A stretch of DNA of 11,476 bases, taken from the NCBI GenBank assembly GCA_944393755.1, contig CALYBF010000038.1, positions 1-11,476 on the forward strand, given 5' to 3'. The notes below the pieces were generated by a model, which saw only the letters and a program-made list of their open reading frames with translations, ran no database searches and was not told the origin of the DNA. This DNA is from an uncultured Clostridia bacterium. Its GTDB lineage: Bacteria > Bacillota > Clostridia > TANB77 > CAG-508. The position numbers and the translations under genes are program-made. This document shows positions 1 to 8,151 of the stretch, one piece after another (the stretch's first letter is position 1; each line of letters begins with the position of its first letter).

Positions 1-84
1 AAGTATTAAAACTATCCAAAATTCAAAACCTATATTTGAAATTAAGCTTACTATTGGTATTTGTTTGTTATAAATGCTACACCC
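1..84 (-). CDS. Possible membrane protein, N-terminal fragment cut by the window edge
   Basis: After the tandem TAA TAA that ends the GT2 gene, the same minus-strand frame stays open to the window edge (28 codons). An AAGGG sequence lies six bases before an ATT codon at 75-73. Reading from that ATT gives a short polar start (YNKQ) followed by the hydrophobic run IPIVSLISNIGFEFWIVLIL, like the first membrane segment of a transporter or polymerase. No ATG, GTG or TTG start is available in this frame, so it would need a rare ATT start. In AT-rich DNA, an open run of this length with hydrophobic codons can also occur by chance. The position, directly after a glycosyltransferase gene, would suit a Wzx- or Wzy-type membrane protein, but nothing here identifies one. 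Confidence 0.3.
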
Positions 85-87
85 TTA

Positions 88-999
88 TTATTTTCTTTTA
101 TATTCTTTTCTTGATTTTATTACTCCTGGTATATATAATAAAATATATAACAACTTATTTTTAATATTTCTTATGTATTTAATTTTAAAATTATTTTCTG
201 TTAAATATCCAAATAAAATATAATGTTTAATAGCATATAATCTTTTATTAAATAAAACACCTTGCATATCTTTTTGTAAAATTTCTTTAAAATATTCAAA
301 ATAGCCATTTTTATTTTGTATAAATTGTTTTTTTATGTTTTTTGTATATCCTTCTTCTTGGTATTCACATATCATAATAGGTTTGTTTATACAAATCATT
401 TTATATTTTTCGTCCATTTTATGATACATTCTCGCTTCTGTTATAAATTTTTCTCCATTTACTAATTCGTGCTTGTATTTTTTTCTTATATCTGTAAAAA
501 ACACAATTGCTTTTTCTCCTGTTTCTCCTTCTTTAAAGTATAAATCAAACATTGTTGTTTCTTTGTTTTTTAAATCATTTCCTATATTGTTTCCATTTTT
601 ATCATTTTTTAGGAAACATATTCCATAATATTTAGATTTATCTTCCACTGCTTTTATGTTTTCATCATAAGCTTCTTTTATTATTTTAAAAGCATCAAAA
701 GTGAAATAGTCATCTGAATCACAATCAACTATTAAATCTCCTGTTGCTTTTTCTACTAGATTATTAATGGCTACCATTTTTCCGTTATTTTCTTGGAAAT
801 AATATTTTATTTCTAAATTACTTATATTATTATTTTTAATAAAATTTTCCACTACTTTTTTAGTATCATCTACAGAACCATCGTCCATAATTAGCCACTC
901 TATATTAATTCCATAATCACTATTTTTAACTAAACTATTATATAATTTTTCTAAAAAATACGCTCTATTATATGTAGCAGTTAATACTGATATTTTCAT
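88..999 (-). CDS. Family 2 glycosyltransferase (GT-A fold)
   Basis: This 303-residue protein is predicted to transfer a sugar from a nucleotide-sugar donor to a growing lipid-linked glycan on the cytoplasmic side of the membrane. It opens with the GT2 strand ISVLTATYNR (residues 3-12), followed by IMDDGS (37-42), ENNGKMVAIN (70-79) and the metal-binding DSD at 94-96 within DCDSDDYF. FITEARMY (185-192) sits where many GT2 enzymes carry the acidic general base, with E188 as candidate. The last 70 residues are basic and hydrophobic and probably peripheral to the membrane. Start: AGGAGAATAGT directly precedes the ATG, one base after the stop of the upstream GT4 gene, so translation is probably coupled. 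It ends in tandem TAA TAA. Its core differs clearly from the two tandem GT2 enzymes farther upstream. Donor and acceptor cannot be read from sequence. Confidence 0.93.
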   Translation of the reverse strand: MKISVLTATYNRAYFLEKLYNSLVKNSDYGINIEWLIMDDGSVDDTKKVVENFIKNNNISNLEIKYYFQENNGKMVAINNLVEKATGDLIVDCDSDDYFTFDAFKIIKEAYDENIKAVEDKSKYYGICFLKNDKNGNNIGNDLKNKETTMFDLYFKEGETGEKAIVFFTDIRKKYKHELVNGEKFITEARMYHKMDEKYKMICINKPIMICEYQEEGYTKNIKKQFIQNKNGYFEYFKEILQKDMQGVLFNKRLYAIKHYILFGYLTENNFKIKYIRNIKNKLLYILLYIPGVIKSRKEYKRK

Positions 1000-1000
1000 A

Positions 1001-2128
1001 CTATTCTCCTATTATTTTTTTAACTTCTTCTATTATATTAGAATTATCATATTGTTTTTTAGTTTCTCTTATTATTTCTTCTTGTTTTTCTTTATTATTT
1101 TGTTCTAAAATTTCTTTTAAACCTTTATAAATACCTTCTTTGCTATTTTCTAAAATAACTTTTTTATCATAATCTTCTACCGCTTCTCTTGCAGCAGTAT
1201 CTGTTATAATTATATTTTTTTCTAATATTTTAGCTTCTTCTAGAACCATACCATATCCTTCAAATCTAGATAACAAACAAAAATAATCTGATTTTTTTAC
1301 ATATGGATATGGGTTTTCTTTTTGTCCTAATAAATGAAAAGTATTTTCTACATTACTTTCTTTTATTAATTTTTCTAAATTTTCCTTTTCTGGTCCATTT
1401 CCTATTATATAAAAACTATGCTTATATCCACTTTCTATTAACTTTTTGTGAACTTTTATTAATCTATCTATCCCTTTCTGATATACTAATCTTGCAACAC
1501 TAACAAAATTAACACTATTTTCATCAAAAGGCACATCTATATTTTCACTTGATTTTTTTAATATCCTTTCCTTATCTATATAATTATAAATAACACATTT
1601 TTTATTATCATTAATTTTTTCGTCATATACTTTATTAAAACTTTTCAAATTATCTTTACTAACAAATACCAATTCATCATATTTATTATAAATTTTTTCA
1701 TCCAACTTTTTCTTTATTCTAGCCTTTAAACCTGTTCCAAATACTTTAGATATATCATTATGTATCCATACTATTTTTTTAGCTGTTTTGTTTTTCACAC
1801 TAAACAATCTTGTTATCGGTCCTTCCAAAAAAGCTATTTCTACATCATAATTACCTTTTATATATTTCTTATAAATTCTATTTTTAAATAACAATACTTT
1901 CAAAGGAGCAAATATTTTTTGACCTATTTTAGATAACTCTTTATATTGTTTGTTATATAAGCTTTCTAATTTAACATTAGAACTTAATTCTTTTTCTAAT
2001 TCTCCTTTTGGATATATAGTAAATATTGTTATATCATAATAACTATTTAATTTATTTACTAAATCAACTAAAACTCTTTCTGCTCCACCTATTGTTAGAC
2101 CTGTTATCCCAAATAATATTTTTTTCAT
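1001..2128 (-). CDS. Family 4 glycosyltransferase (GT-B fold)
   Basis: This 375-residue retaining glycosyltransferase probably adds one sugar to the repeat unit in the cytoplasm. The N-terminal Rossmann half begins ILFGITGLTIGGAER, with the GGAER acceptor-side motif at 14-18. The C-terminal half has VARLVYQKGIDRLI (211-224), where R213 and K218 are the usual phosphate-binding pair. It also has IIGNGPEKENLEKLI (241-255) and the family EX7E motif from E290 to E298 in FEGYGMVLEEAK. Length is normal for the family. Start: AAAAGGAAAG precedes the ATG by a few bases. An 84-base purine-rich gap with no supportable gene separates it from the GT2 gene upstream; its stop lies one base before the next ATG. 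The order GT2-GT2-GT4-GT2 fits stepwise assembly of an oligosaccharide. Donor sugar unknown. Confidence 0.95.
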   Translation of the reverse strand: MKKILFGITGLTIGGAERVLVDLVNKLNSYYDITIFTIYPKGELEKELSSNVKLESLYNKQYKELSKIGQKIFAPLKVLLFKNRIYKKYIKGNYDVEIAFLEGPITRLFSVKNKTAKKIVWIHNDISKVFGTGLKARIKKKLDEKIYNKYDELVFVSKDNLKSFNKVYDEKINDNKKCVIYNYIDKERILKKSSENIDVPFDENSVNFVSVARLVYQKGIDRLIKVHKKLIESGYKHSFYIIGNGPEKENLEKLIKESNVENTFHLLGQKENPYPYVKKSDYFCLLSRFEGYGMVLEEAKILEKNIIITDTAAREAVEDYDKKVILENSKEGIYKGLKEILEQNNKEKQEEIIRETKKQYDNSNIIEEVKKIIGE

Positions 2129-2212
2129 AAACTTTCCTTTTCTTTATTTTTTATTTAACTTTTAATTTTATTTTCCTTACTTTTTGTTTTCTGTTTTTTC
2201 TTCTTCCATTTA

Positions 2213-3181
2213 TTATTTACTAAATAATGAAAAAAGAGTACTATACATATCAAATGTAAATTTATTTATTGTTTTTAAGTACATACTTTTTAAATCTTTC
2301 TTCGATTTCAAAACTTGGTTTTTCTTCCAATTTGGAAATGTTTCATTTACTTTATTCCAAGTTAATTCTAATAATTTACTTTGTACACTTTCATCTTTTA
2401 TTTTTACAATTCTAAGTAATGAACTACAAAATGCATATCTAACATAGATATATTCTAATTCATCTTTATACTCGTCATATAAATTATTTTCTTTATAAAA
2501 ACTAATTACATTATCTAATACTTGGAAAATTTCCTTATTTCTTTCGTTTTGATTATTAGATATTGAACCTTCTCTTTGTATATAATGTACACAAGGCTTT
2601 TTTAAGAAAGATACTTTTTCTAAATATGGTACAAGTTTATATGTAAATTCTACGTCTTCATATCTTAGTCCTTTTGGAAATAATACTTTTGCTTTTTCTA
2701 AAACTTCTTTTTTTATTAATTTATTCCAAGCAACTACTCTTACTTTTTCTATCATTTCTTTTTTGCCATTATAAATTGTAGCTTTATCTTCTTTTATTTT
2801 ATTTTTATCTGGATATTCCCAGTAAAAATCACATTCTACCATATCACTATTTTCTTTTTTAGCTAGTTCATACATATCTTTATACATAGTTTTTTCCACA
2901 TAATCATCCGAATCTAAAAAAGCTATATATTCTCCTTTAACATAGGGAATCGCATAATTTCTTGCATCTGATAACCCACCATTTTCTTTTTCTAAATATA
3001 CTATTTTTTCTGGATACTGTTTTAAAAATTTATCTACAATAATTTTACTTCTATCTTTTGAGCCATCATTTACAAGTATTATTTCTATATCTTCTAAGGT
3101 TTGATTTACTAATGTTTCTAAACATTTTTCTATATAATTTTCTACATTATAAAATGGAACTATTACACTTACACTTTTCAT
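2213..3181 (-). CDS. Family 2 glycosyltransferase, second of a tandem pair
   Basis: This 322-residue GT-A enzyme has all core GT2 elements. They are SVIVPFYNVENYIEKCLETL (5-24), ILVNDGSKD (35-43), ENGGLSDARN (66-75), the DSD metal site at 90-92 in FLDSDDYV, and YEDVEF (174-179), in which D176 of the ED pair is the expected catalytic base. It closely resembles the gene just upstream, especially over the first 95 residues, suggesting tandem duplication followed by divergence of the acceptor half. Only two bases separate it from the upstream stop. Its Shine-Dalgarno (GTGAGAT) is weak, so translation probably depends on ribosomes finishing the previous gene. The C-terminal tail is basic and aromatic (MYLKTINKFTFDMYSTLF), as in membrane-associated capsule GT2 enzymes. 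Substrates unknown. Confidence 0.95.
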   Translation of the reverse strand: MKSVSVIVPFYNVENYIEKCLETLVNQTLEDIEIILVNDGSKDRSKIIVDKFLKQYPEKIVYLEKENGGLSDARNYAIPYVKGEYIAFLDSDDYVEKTMYKDMYELAKKENSDMVECDFYWEYPDKNKIKEDKATIYNGKKEMIEKVRVVAWNKLIKKEVLEKAKVLFPKGLRYEDVEFTYKLVPYLEKVSFLKKPCVHYIQREGSISNNQNERNKEIFQVLDNVISFYKENNLYDEYKDELEYIYVRYAFCSSLLRIVKIKDESVQSKLLELTWNKVNETFPNWKKNQVLKSKKDLKSMYLKTINKFTFDMYSTLFSLFSK

Positions 3182-3183
3182 TT

Positions 3184-4131
3184 TTATCTCACTTTCAAAT
3201 ATAAATTTATATTATATTTTAATAAAAATCTTTTTATTTTTTGTTTTAAGTTTTCTGGTTTTATATTTTTATACATTTGTCTATATTTTATTTCTTTTAT
3301 ATATTTTTTTCTTTCTTTTCCTTTTAATGTATCTGCTTTTAATACTACTGAATTTGTATAATATCTTTTTACTAATTCTTTTGTTTTATTACTTATATTA
3401 TCACAAGCATCTATTACAGCTAACATATTATCATAATGTGATAACATATCTTTTGCTCTATCTATATTTTTACTATCATCTTTGCTTCTTGTCAAACTCT
3501 CTTCTGTTTGTAAATAGTTATAACAAAAGTATTCAGTTGATACAAATGTTTTTGCCTGTACTATTATTAGTGATGTTAGTCCAAAGTCTTCGTGATATCT
3601 TAGTTTATATTTAAAATTATTTTCTACAAAAAATTCTTTTCTATATAAATAAATACACGCTGGGTCCATATATTTATCTAAAGTACATAATTTTCCATAC
3701 CCTTCTTCTCCACTACAAACAGAAAAAACTGGACCATCTATTTTTTCTATAATATTTCCATTTTCATCTACTGTTTTCATTTTAAATTTTATTAAATCAA
3801 CTTCGTCGTCTATATATTTTTCTAGTAAGCTAAAAGTATCTTTATCTAAATAATCATCACTATCTAAAAATGATAAATATTTTCCAGTGGCTCTTTCTAC
3901 TCCATAATTTCTAGCAGATGCTAAGCCTCCATTTTCTTTTTCTAAATATTTTATATTTAATTTACTACTCTGTATATAATTCTTGATAACATTTTTAGAA
4001 TTATCTTTAGAACCATCATTTACAATAATTACTTCAAAGTCTTTCATTCTTTGATTTTCTAAACTCTCTAAACATTTTTCTATATATTTTTCTGTATTAT
4101 AGACAGGTATTATTACACTAATTTTAGGCAT
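3184..4131 (-). CDS. Family 2 glycosyltransferase, first of a tandem pair
   Basis: This 315-residue inverting GT-A enzyme is expected to transfer a nucleotide-activated sugar to the lipid-linked glycan in the cytoplasm. Visible elements are ISVIIPVYNTEKYIEKCLES (4-23), VIIVNDGSKD (34-43), ENGGLASARN (66-75), the DSD site at 90-92 in FLDSDDYL, and YHEDFG (179-184), where D182 is the expected catalytic base. Start: an AAAGGAAAGGAATAGCT leader precedes the ATG, 17 bases after the stop of the membrane glucosyltransferase gene. It is followed two bases later by its paralogue. The C-terminal tail (KQKIKRFLLKYNINLYLKVR) is basic and amphipathic and may hold the enzyme at the membrane. The two paralogues share the donor-binding core but differ after about residue 100, so they may use related donors on different acceptors; that is inference. 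Confidence 0.95.
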   Translation of the reverse strand: MPKISVIIPVYNTEKYIEKCLESLENQRMKDFEVIIVNDGSKDNSKNVIKNYIQSSKLNIKYLEKENGGLASARNYGVERATGKYLSFLDSDDYLDKDTFSLLEKYIDDEVDLIKFKMKTVDENGNIIEKIDGPVFSVCSGEEGYGKLCTLDKYMDPACIYLYRKEFFVENNFKYKLRYHEDFGLTSLIIVQAKTFVSTEYFCYNYLQTEESLTRSKDDSKNIDRAKDMLSHYDNMLAVIDACDNISNKTKELVKRYYTNSVVLKADTLKGKERKKYIKEIKYRQMYKNIKPENLKQKIKRFLLKYNINLYLKVR

Positions 4132-4148
4132 AGCTATTCCTTTCCTTT

Positions 4149-5693
4149 TTAATATTCATCTGATAATCTAACAATTATTTTATCATTATCAACTAACTGT
4201 ATTGCATCTTCTTTTGGATATATTGGTACATTATTTTCTTCTACATATTTCTTTGCATTTTCAAACTCTTCTGCTGTTGCCATTTTAAATTTATATCCTA
4301 ATATCTCTAAAAAAGCCGTCGCTCTCTGATTTACACCATAAATATATTGATAGTCAAATTCAAAAAATGACCTTCCAATTATTTCACTTTTCAAATACGC
4401 ATTTTTTAAATTTTGTAAATGCTCTCCTACAAATATTATCGTATATTCTTCATTTTCTTTATACCAACTTTTTTCATAAATATTTTCTACCAGATTGTGT
4501 GCAAAACTTTCATCACTCTTATACGTTATATCTGCTGTATAAAATAAGCTAGATGTTGTATATGCTTGCATATATGCTAAACTTATTACAAAGATTAAAC
4601 CTAATTTTGTTATATATTTTAATTTCTCTTTTTCAGCTAAAAACATTATTAACAATGTCATAACTATTCCTATAACAAAAGAATAGTTAAATTGTGTTCT
4701 TTTTAGTTGATCAACTCCTGTTACTACATTTATATAAAATGGTGCTGCCATTAAACCTATTAATGCTATTATTATTCCTATTTTTAGCCTTTTCTTTATT
4801 GCTAAATAACCAACTATTCCAATTACTCCAAATATTGAAATAACATAACCTATATTATAAAATATAGTATCACAATATAATACATTTTTTACACAATAGA
4901 AAATATTTTTTAAACATTGTTTTATTCCACTTTCTCCCCATGCTGACTGTAAATAATAATTCCCTTGTCCTAATATTTTTGAAATTATTGAATATACTAT
5001 TGCAACTATTAAAAATATTAAAATTTGTGTAAATAAATATTTCCAATTATTATCATTTTCATTTAACACTTTTAACAAATAACATACCACTACTGTTGCA
5101 ATATATAGTAAAATTATAGACTGATATACTCCAAAACAAATTGAAGCTATTATTATTGATACTATGTAAAAAAATAGCTTTTTAACTTTATTTTTTTCAT
5201 CCATTGCCTTATGAATAATTAATATTGTAATAGGAATCATAAATATTGACAATGCTACTGACACGTTTTGTAATATAAAATTATATTGTTCTGCAAATAT
5301 TGGGTTAGTTATAAATATTATTGGAAATATAAATTGATATTTTAAAAATGTATTTTTATATTTATCATTTATTAATGTATAAAATAAATAATTAAAAGCA
5401 ATTGAATACATTATCATAATAAATATTGTTAAAAAATTCTGTGTAAATATTGGTAATGTATTCATTTGTGTAAATTTATTTAATAAAACTAACCCCCATC
5501 TCCCTAGTTGTGTCCACCATATATCATTTACACTTGTTCCTAACTGGTTTATATGAATTTCTGTGTCAATCGAAAAAGCACCACTTATTAGTCTTTGTCC
5601 AAATGCAAACAATGTAAATATTACAATAATTAAAATTGATACTTTTGATTTTTGTAGATAATTTACTATTTTATTTTTATAAACCTCTTCCAT
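4149..5693 (-). CDS. GtrII-like membrane glucosyltransferase (GT-C type)
   Basis: This integral membrane protein resembles the Glucos_trans_II (GtrII) family, whose O-antigen members transfer glucose from a lipid-phosphate carrier to surface polysaccharide on the outer face. An early extracytoplasmic loop contains IDTEIHINQLG and then QLGRWGLVLLN, the conserved 'GRWG' signature, with acidic residues D43 and E45 as candidate catalytic residues. About ten or eleven hydrophobic spans can be counted, followed by a soluble tail of roughly 125 residues. Start choice: the frame has ATGs at 5726, 5714 and 5693. Only the last follows a strong Shine-Dalgarno (AAAAGGAG, five bases upstream), giving 514 rather than 525 residues. 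It is the first gene after the terminator-promoter pair at 5757-5823 and leads the second transcription unit. The sugar is inferred from the family name only. Confidence 0.85.
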   Translation of the reverse strand: MEEVYKNKIVNYLQKSKVSILIIVIFTLFAFGQRLISGAFSIDTEIHINQLGTSVNDIWWTQLGRWGLVLLNKFTQMNTLPIFTQNFLTIFIMIMYSIAFNYLFYTLINDKYKNTFLKYQFIFPIIFITNPIFAEQYNFILQNVSVALSIFMIPITILIIHKAMDEKNKVKKLFFYIVSIIIASICFGVYQSIILLYIATVVVCYLLKVLNENDNNWKYLFTQILIFLIVAIVYSIISKILGQGNYYLQSAWGESGIKQCLKNIFYCVKNVLYCDTIFYNIGYVISIFGVIGIVGYLAIKKRLKIGIIIALIGLMAAPFYINVVTGVDQLKRTQFNYSFVIGIVMTLLIMFLAEKEKLKYITKLGLIFVISLAYMQAYTTSSLFYTADITYKSDESFAHNLVENIYEKSWYKENEEYTIIFVGEHLQNLKNAYLKSEIIGRSFFEFDYQYIYGVNQRATAFLEILGYKFKMATAEEFENAKKYVEENNVPIYPKEDAIQLVDNDKIIVRLSDEY

Positions 5694-5756
5694 TTTCTCT
5701 CCTTTTACCCTCATTTTATTAATCATATCTAAGTTTTCTAAAACTTTTACAAAAAT

Positions 5757-5785
5757 ATTTTATCATTTATTATATTTTTAATCAA
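5757..5785 (-). promoter_or_regulatory. Sigma-A-type promoter for the second transcription unit
   Basis: On the minus strand TTGATT (5785-5780) is followed by a 17-base spacer and TAAAAT (5762-5757). Transcription should start near 5750, leaving a leader of about 57 bases before the preferred ATG at 5693. The match is good but the sequence is very AT-rich. The case is strengthened by its position directly after a terminator and ahead of a gene that would otherwise have no promoter. Confidence 0.65.
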
Positions 5786-5798
5786 GTTCCAAAAATAG

Positions 5799-5823
5799 AA
5801 AAAAGTAGGAATAATTCCTACTT
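5799..5823 (-). terminator. Rho-independent terminator after the pyruvyl transferase gene
   Basis: Read on the minus strand, AAGTAGGAA (5823-5815), loop TTA and TTCCTACTT (5811-5803) form a perfect 9-base-pair stem. A T run follows (six Ts from 5804, then CTATTTTT). The stem overlaps the TAA stop at 5822-5824, so it starts essentially at the end of the gene. The plus strand has only a weak T run after the stem, so termination serves the minus-strand genes. It separates the first unit from the GtrII-led unit. Confidence 0.85.
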
Positions 5824-6919
5824 AAAAATTAATATTTTTTTCCTTCAACTTTTTACACAATTCCTCATATTTTGCCCATGCTTCATTACTACTTGCCCAA
5901 GCAGTTTGACTATTGTTAATTTCTTTATAATACAAATCATTTATATTGTGAAAACTTTCTAATAATAGATTTTTTTGAAATTCATTTCTTCTTACAAATT
6001 CTTTATAATCTTCTATTTCAGGTAATTTTATACTGTTTATTCTTTCTTCATCTAAATTTTTAATAAAGTCAAAACATTCCTGTTCTAGCTTATTTCTAAT
6101 TTTCAAGTAATCTTTTTTATTTTCTTTTGGTTTATTAATATCATGTCTTAGTTTTCTGCCTAAAAACTCTTCTTCTTTTACTGTGTTTAATAATTGTAAG
6201 AAATCTCCTGTTCTATCATTATTTAAAGAATAATCAATAAATAGTACTGGCGTTTCTAAAGCTAAAGCCGGTAATGCACAGTGTAACCTTGGTGTAACAA
6301 CTAAAGAAGCTCTTTGAATTTTCTTTAAATACTCTTCTACTTTTCCTTTTCTTTGTTCCCAATCTAACTTAGAATGTTCTTCAAGCTTTAAATTATTAGT
6401 TATTCTTTCAATTCTCTTTTTAGTTAGTTTCTTTATATTTTCATATATTTCATCTTTAACATCTACTAATAAAATATAATCTTCTTTTTCTATTCCTTGG
6501 AACTTGTCTAAAGTTAGTGTCATACATCCGGAAAAATATGCATCTATACCGTTTTCTTGTAATAAATTTTTAGTATAACTATCTCTACAACCAATTGGCT
6601 CATATTTTTTTAGGTATTCTTTTCCATACCCAGTTGTTATATGTTTTTGATCAATATGATATATTGTATCATAATGTGTAAAATGCATTGATACCATCTT
6701 TGGATATATATATGGTGTAGGTGGCCAATTAAATTTTTTATTCATCCACCAAGCGTTCATAAATGTTACCACTGGCTCTTTTTCTTCTGGTACAAATGAT
6801 GTAACATTATCTCTATCTATTATATAATCTATTTTTGGTAAATATTTTGTTGCAACATAACTTTGTACATCATCACCTATATTTTCTGTGTCTTTATAGA
6901 CTATTAAACCATATTTCAT
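5822..6919 (-). CDS. Polysaccharide pyruvyl transferase family protein
   Basis: This 365-residue protein belongs to the CsaB/ExoV-like family (PF04230 type), whose characterised members move a pyruvyl group from phosphoenolpyruvate onto a sugar as a ketal, giving the polymer acidic groups. Visible motifs are TENIGDDVQSYVATKYLP (11-28), PIGCRDSYTKNLL (108-120) with SGCMTLTL (130-137), and TPRLHCALPALALETPVLFI (209-228) with R211 and H213 of the RxH signature. After about residue 290 comes a helical, charged tail ending WASSNEAWAKYEELCKKL, longer than the core requires and possibly a short coiled coil. Start: GGAGGTAATAA precedes the ATG, a near-perfect Shine-Dalgarno. It lies 23 bases after the PP-loop gene and is the last gene of its unit. 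Many family members are uncharacterised, so actual pyruvylation is inferred, not shown. Confidence 0.88.
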   Translation of the reverse strand: MKYGLIVYKDTENIGDDVQSYVATKYLPKIDYIIDRDNVTSFVPEEKEPVVTFMNAWWMNKKFNWPPTPYIYPKMVSMHFTHYDTIYHIDQKHITTGYGKEYLKKYEPIGCRDSYTKNLLQENGIDAYFSGCMTLTLDKFQGIEKEDYILLVDVKDEIYENIKKLTKKRIERITNNLKLEEHSKLDWEQRKGKVEEYLKKIQRASLVVTPRLHCALPALALETPVLFIDYSLNNDRTGDFLQLLNTVKEEEFLGRKLRHDINKPKENKKDYLKIRNKLEQECFDFIKNLDEERINSIKLPEIEDYKEFVRRNEFQKNLLLESFHNINDLYYKEINNSQTAWASSNEAWAKYEELCKKLKEKNINF

Positions 6920-6942
6920 TTATTACCTCCAAGCTTTTATAT

Positions 6943-8137
6943 TTATTTTTTATATGGGTTATATTTTAATACCCATTTTACAGCTTTTTGTTTTTTCCAA
7001 TATTTCTCATCTTGCTTGAATTTTTCTACAATATCTGCCCATATTTCTTTATTAATTGGACTTGGGTTTGAATGTTTCTTTAAAAATTTTGGAATATTTT
7101 TTAATGTCTTTTCATCTACATCAAATCCCCAATCTTTTAAATTTACTTTTTCACTCAATATTTCCATCATTGATAAAAAGCATTTTTCACATTCGCAACA
7201 ATTTAGTTTATCTCCTTTATCCATATAGCATACTCTTAATTTCATTGCTTGTCCTTTATCCTTAAAATATCTTACAATATGTGCAGCTTTTTCTATTCTT
7301 GTTTTATCATATCCTTCGTGAACTATTTTACAGTCAGCATACTTAACTGTTTCATCTATTTCAGGGCAAGAACCACAAGTTGTCCCTTTTTGTGATTTAA
7401 CATTTAATGTTGCTGGTATATAATGTGTTGTTATATTATATTTATATGCATAAGGTGCTACGTGTCCTAATAAACCTATTCCGTGTTGTATTCCTCTCCA
7501 CCAGCTATCATCTATTACACCTTTTAATAATTTTTCTGTTAGCACATGTTCATATATAAATTTTCTAAAATTAGTTTTTATGAATAAGTTTTTTAAATTT
7601 AATTTTTCAGAATATTCTTCTGCTAATTTTTTTAAGGAACTCCAACCTTCAGTATTATAGTCCCATACGTCCGTTCCCCATATAGTTATTAGTAGTGGTT
7701 TTTTATCAATAACTGATACCAAAGTTGACACAGAATCTATTCCCCCACTGAAAAATACTGAACAATTTTCTTTTTCTTTTTTGTTTTCGTTTTCAATCAA
7801 CTTTTTAACTTCAACTTTTCCATTAAATTTTGCATTAGGATAAATATTTTGAAAAGCCTTTCTTGTATTTTCAATACTATTAAAATAATTTTTATCTAAT
7901 TCTTCAATTTCTAATTTAGAATTAGTAAGCCAAATTATTGGAAGTACATTACTAACAAATGGTATTATAGCAATACTTTCAGGTACATCCTCAATATTTT
8001 CTCCGTATTCAACTTTAAATTTGTTATCTAAATTAAAAAATTCTGATAAATTTTCTGTTACATAATAATCAACAGTTAATATATTATCTTTTATTGAAAC
8101 ATTTTTTACTTTTATAATTCCGATTTTTATATTCCAT
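6943..8137 (-). CDS. QueC/ExsB-like PP-loop ATPase, frame broken near the start
   Basis: A PP-loop ATPase that would adenylate a carboxylate or similar group; the substrate is unknown. The ATP-binding SGGIDS lies 18-23 residues after the TTG at 7800. Farther on are a CGSC pair and LRVC(x9)CxxCxxC, matching the layout of the QueC zinc site. From memory, similar 'RVCW...NCGxCEKC' proteins exist near sugar-biosynthesis genes without an assigned role. TTG 7800 is the first legal start in frame, yet the same frame is open without a stop back to 8124 and reads as convincing protein. An ATG at 8137 has AAAGGA eight bases upstream but is in another frame and stops after 17 codons. Removing one A from the A5 run at 8128-8124 joins them into a 397-residue protein beginning MEYKIGIIKVKN. 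This is an assembly indel or a real frameshift. Its stop lies 23 bases before the pyruvyl transferase gene. Confidence 0.82.
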
Positions 8138-8151
8138 TTTATTTTTCCTTT

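Noticed and set aside
2129..2212. A 10-codon reading frame (MEEEKTENKK) in the 84-base gap between the GT2 and GT4 genes on the minus strand
   Set aside because: It has no Shine-Dalgarno and is purine-rich low-complexity sequence; more likely spacer. No promoter or terminator stands out in the gap.
5731..5746. AAGTTTTCTAAAACTT inverted repeat in the leader of the second unit
   Set aside because: A six-base-pair all-but-AT stem in AT-rich DNA is expected by chance and lies too far from the ribosome binding site to infer control.
6943..8137. Sugar amidotransferase of the WbpG/PseA type as the identity of the PP-loop protein
   Set aside because: The four-cysteine C-x9-C-x2-C-x2-C arrangement fits QueC-like proteins better, so the more specific name was not used.
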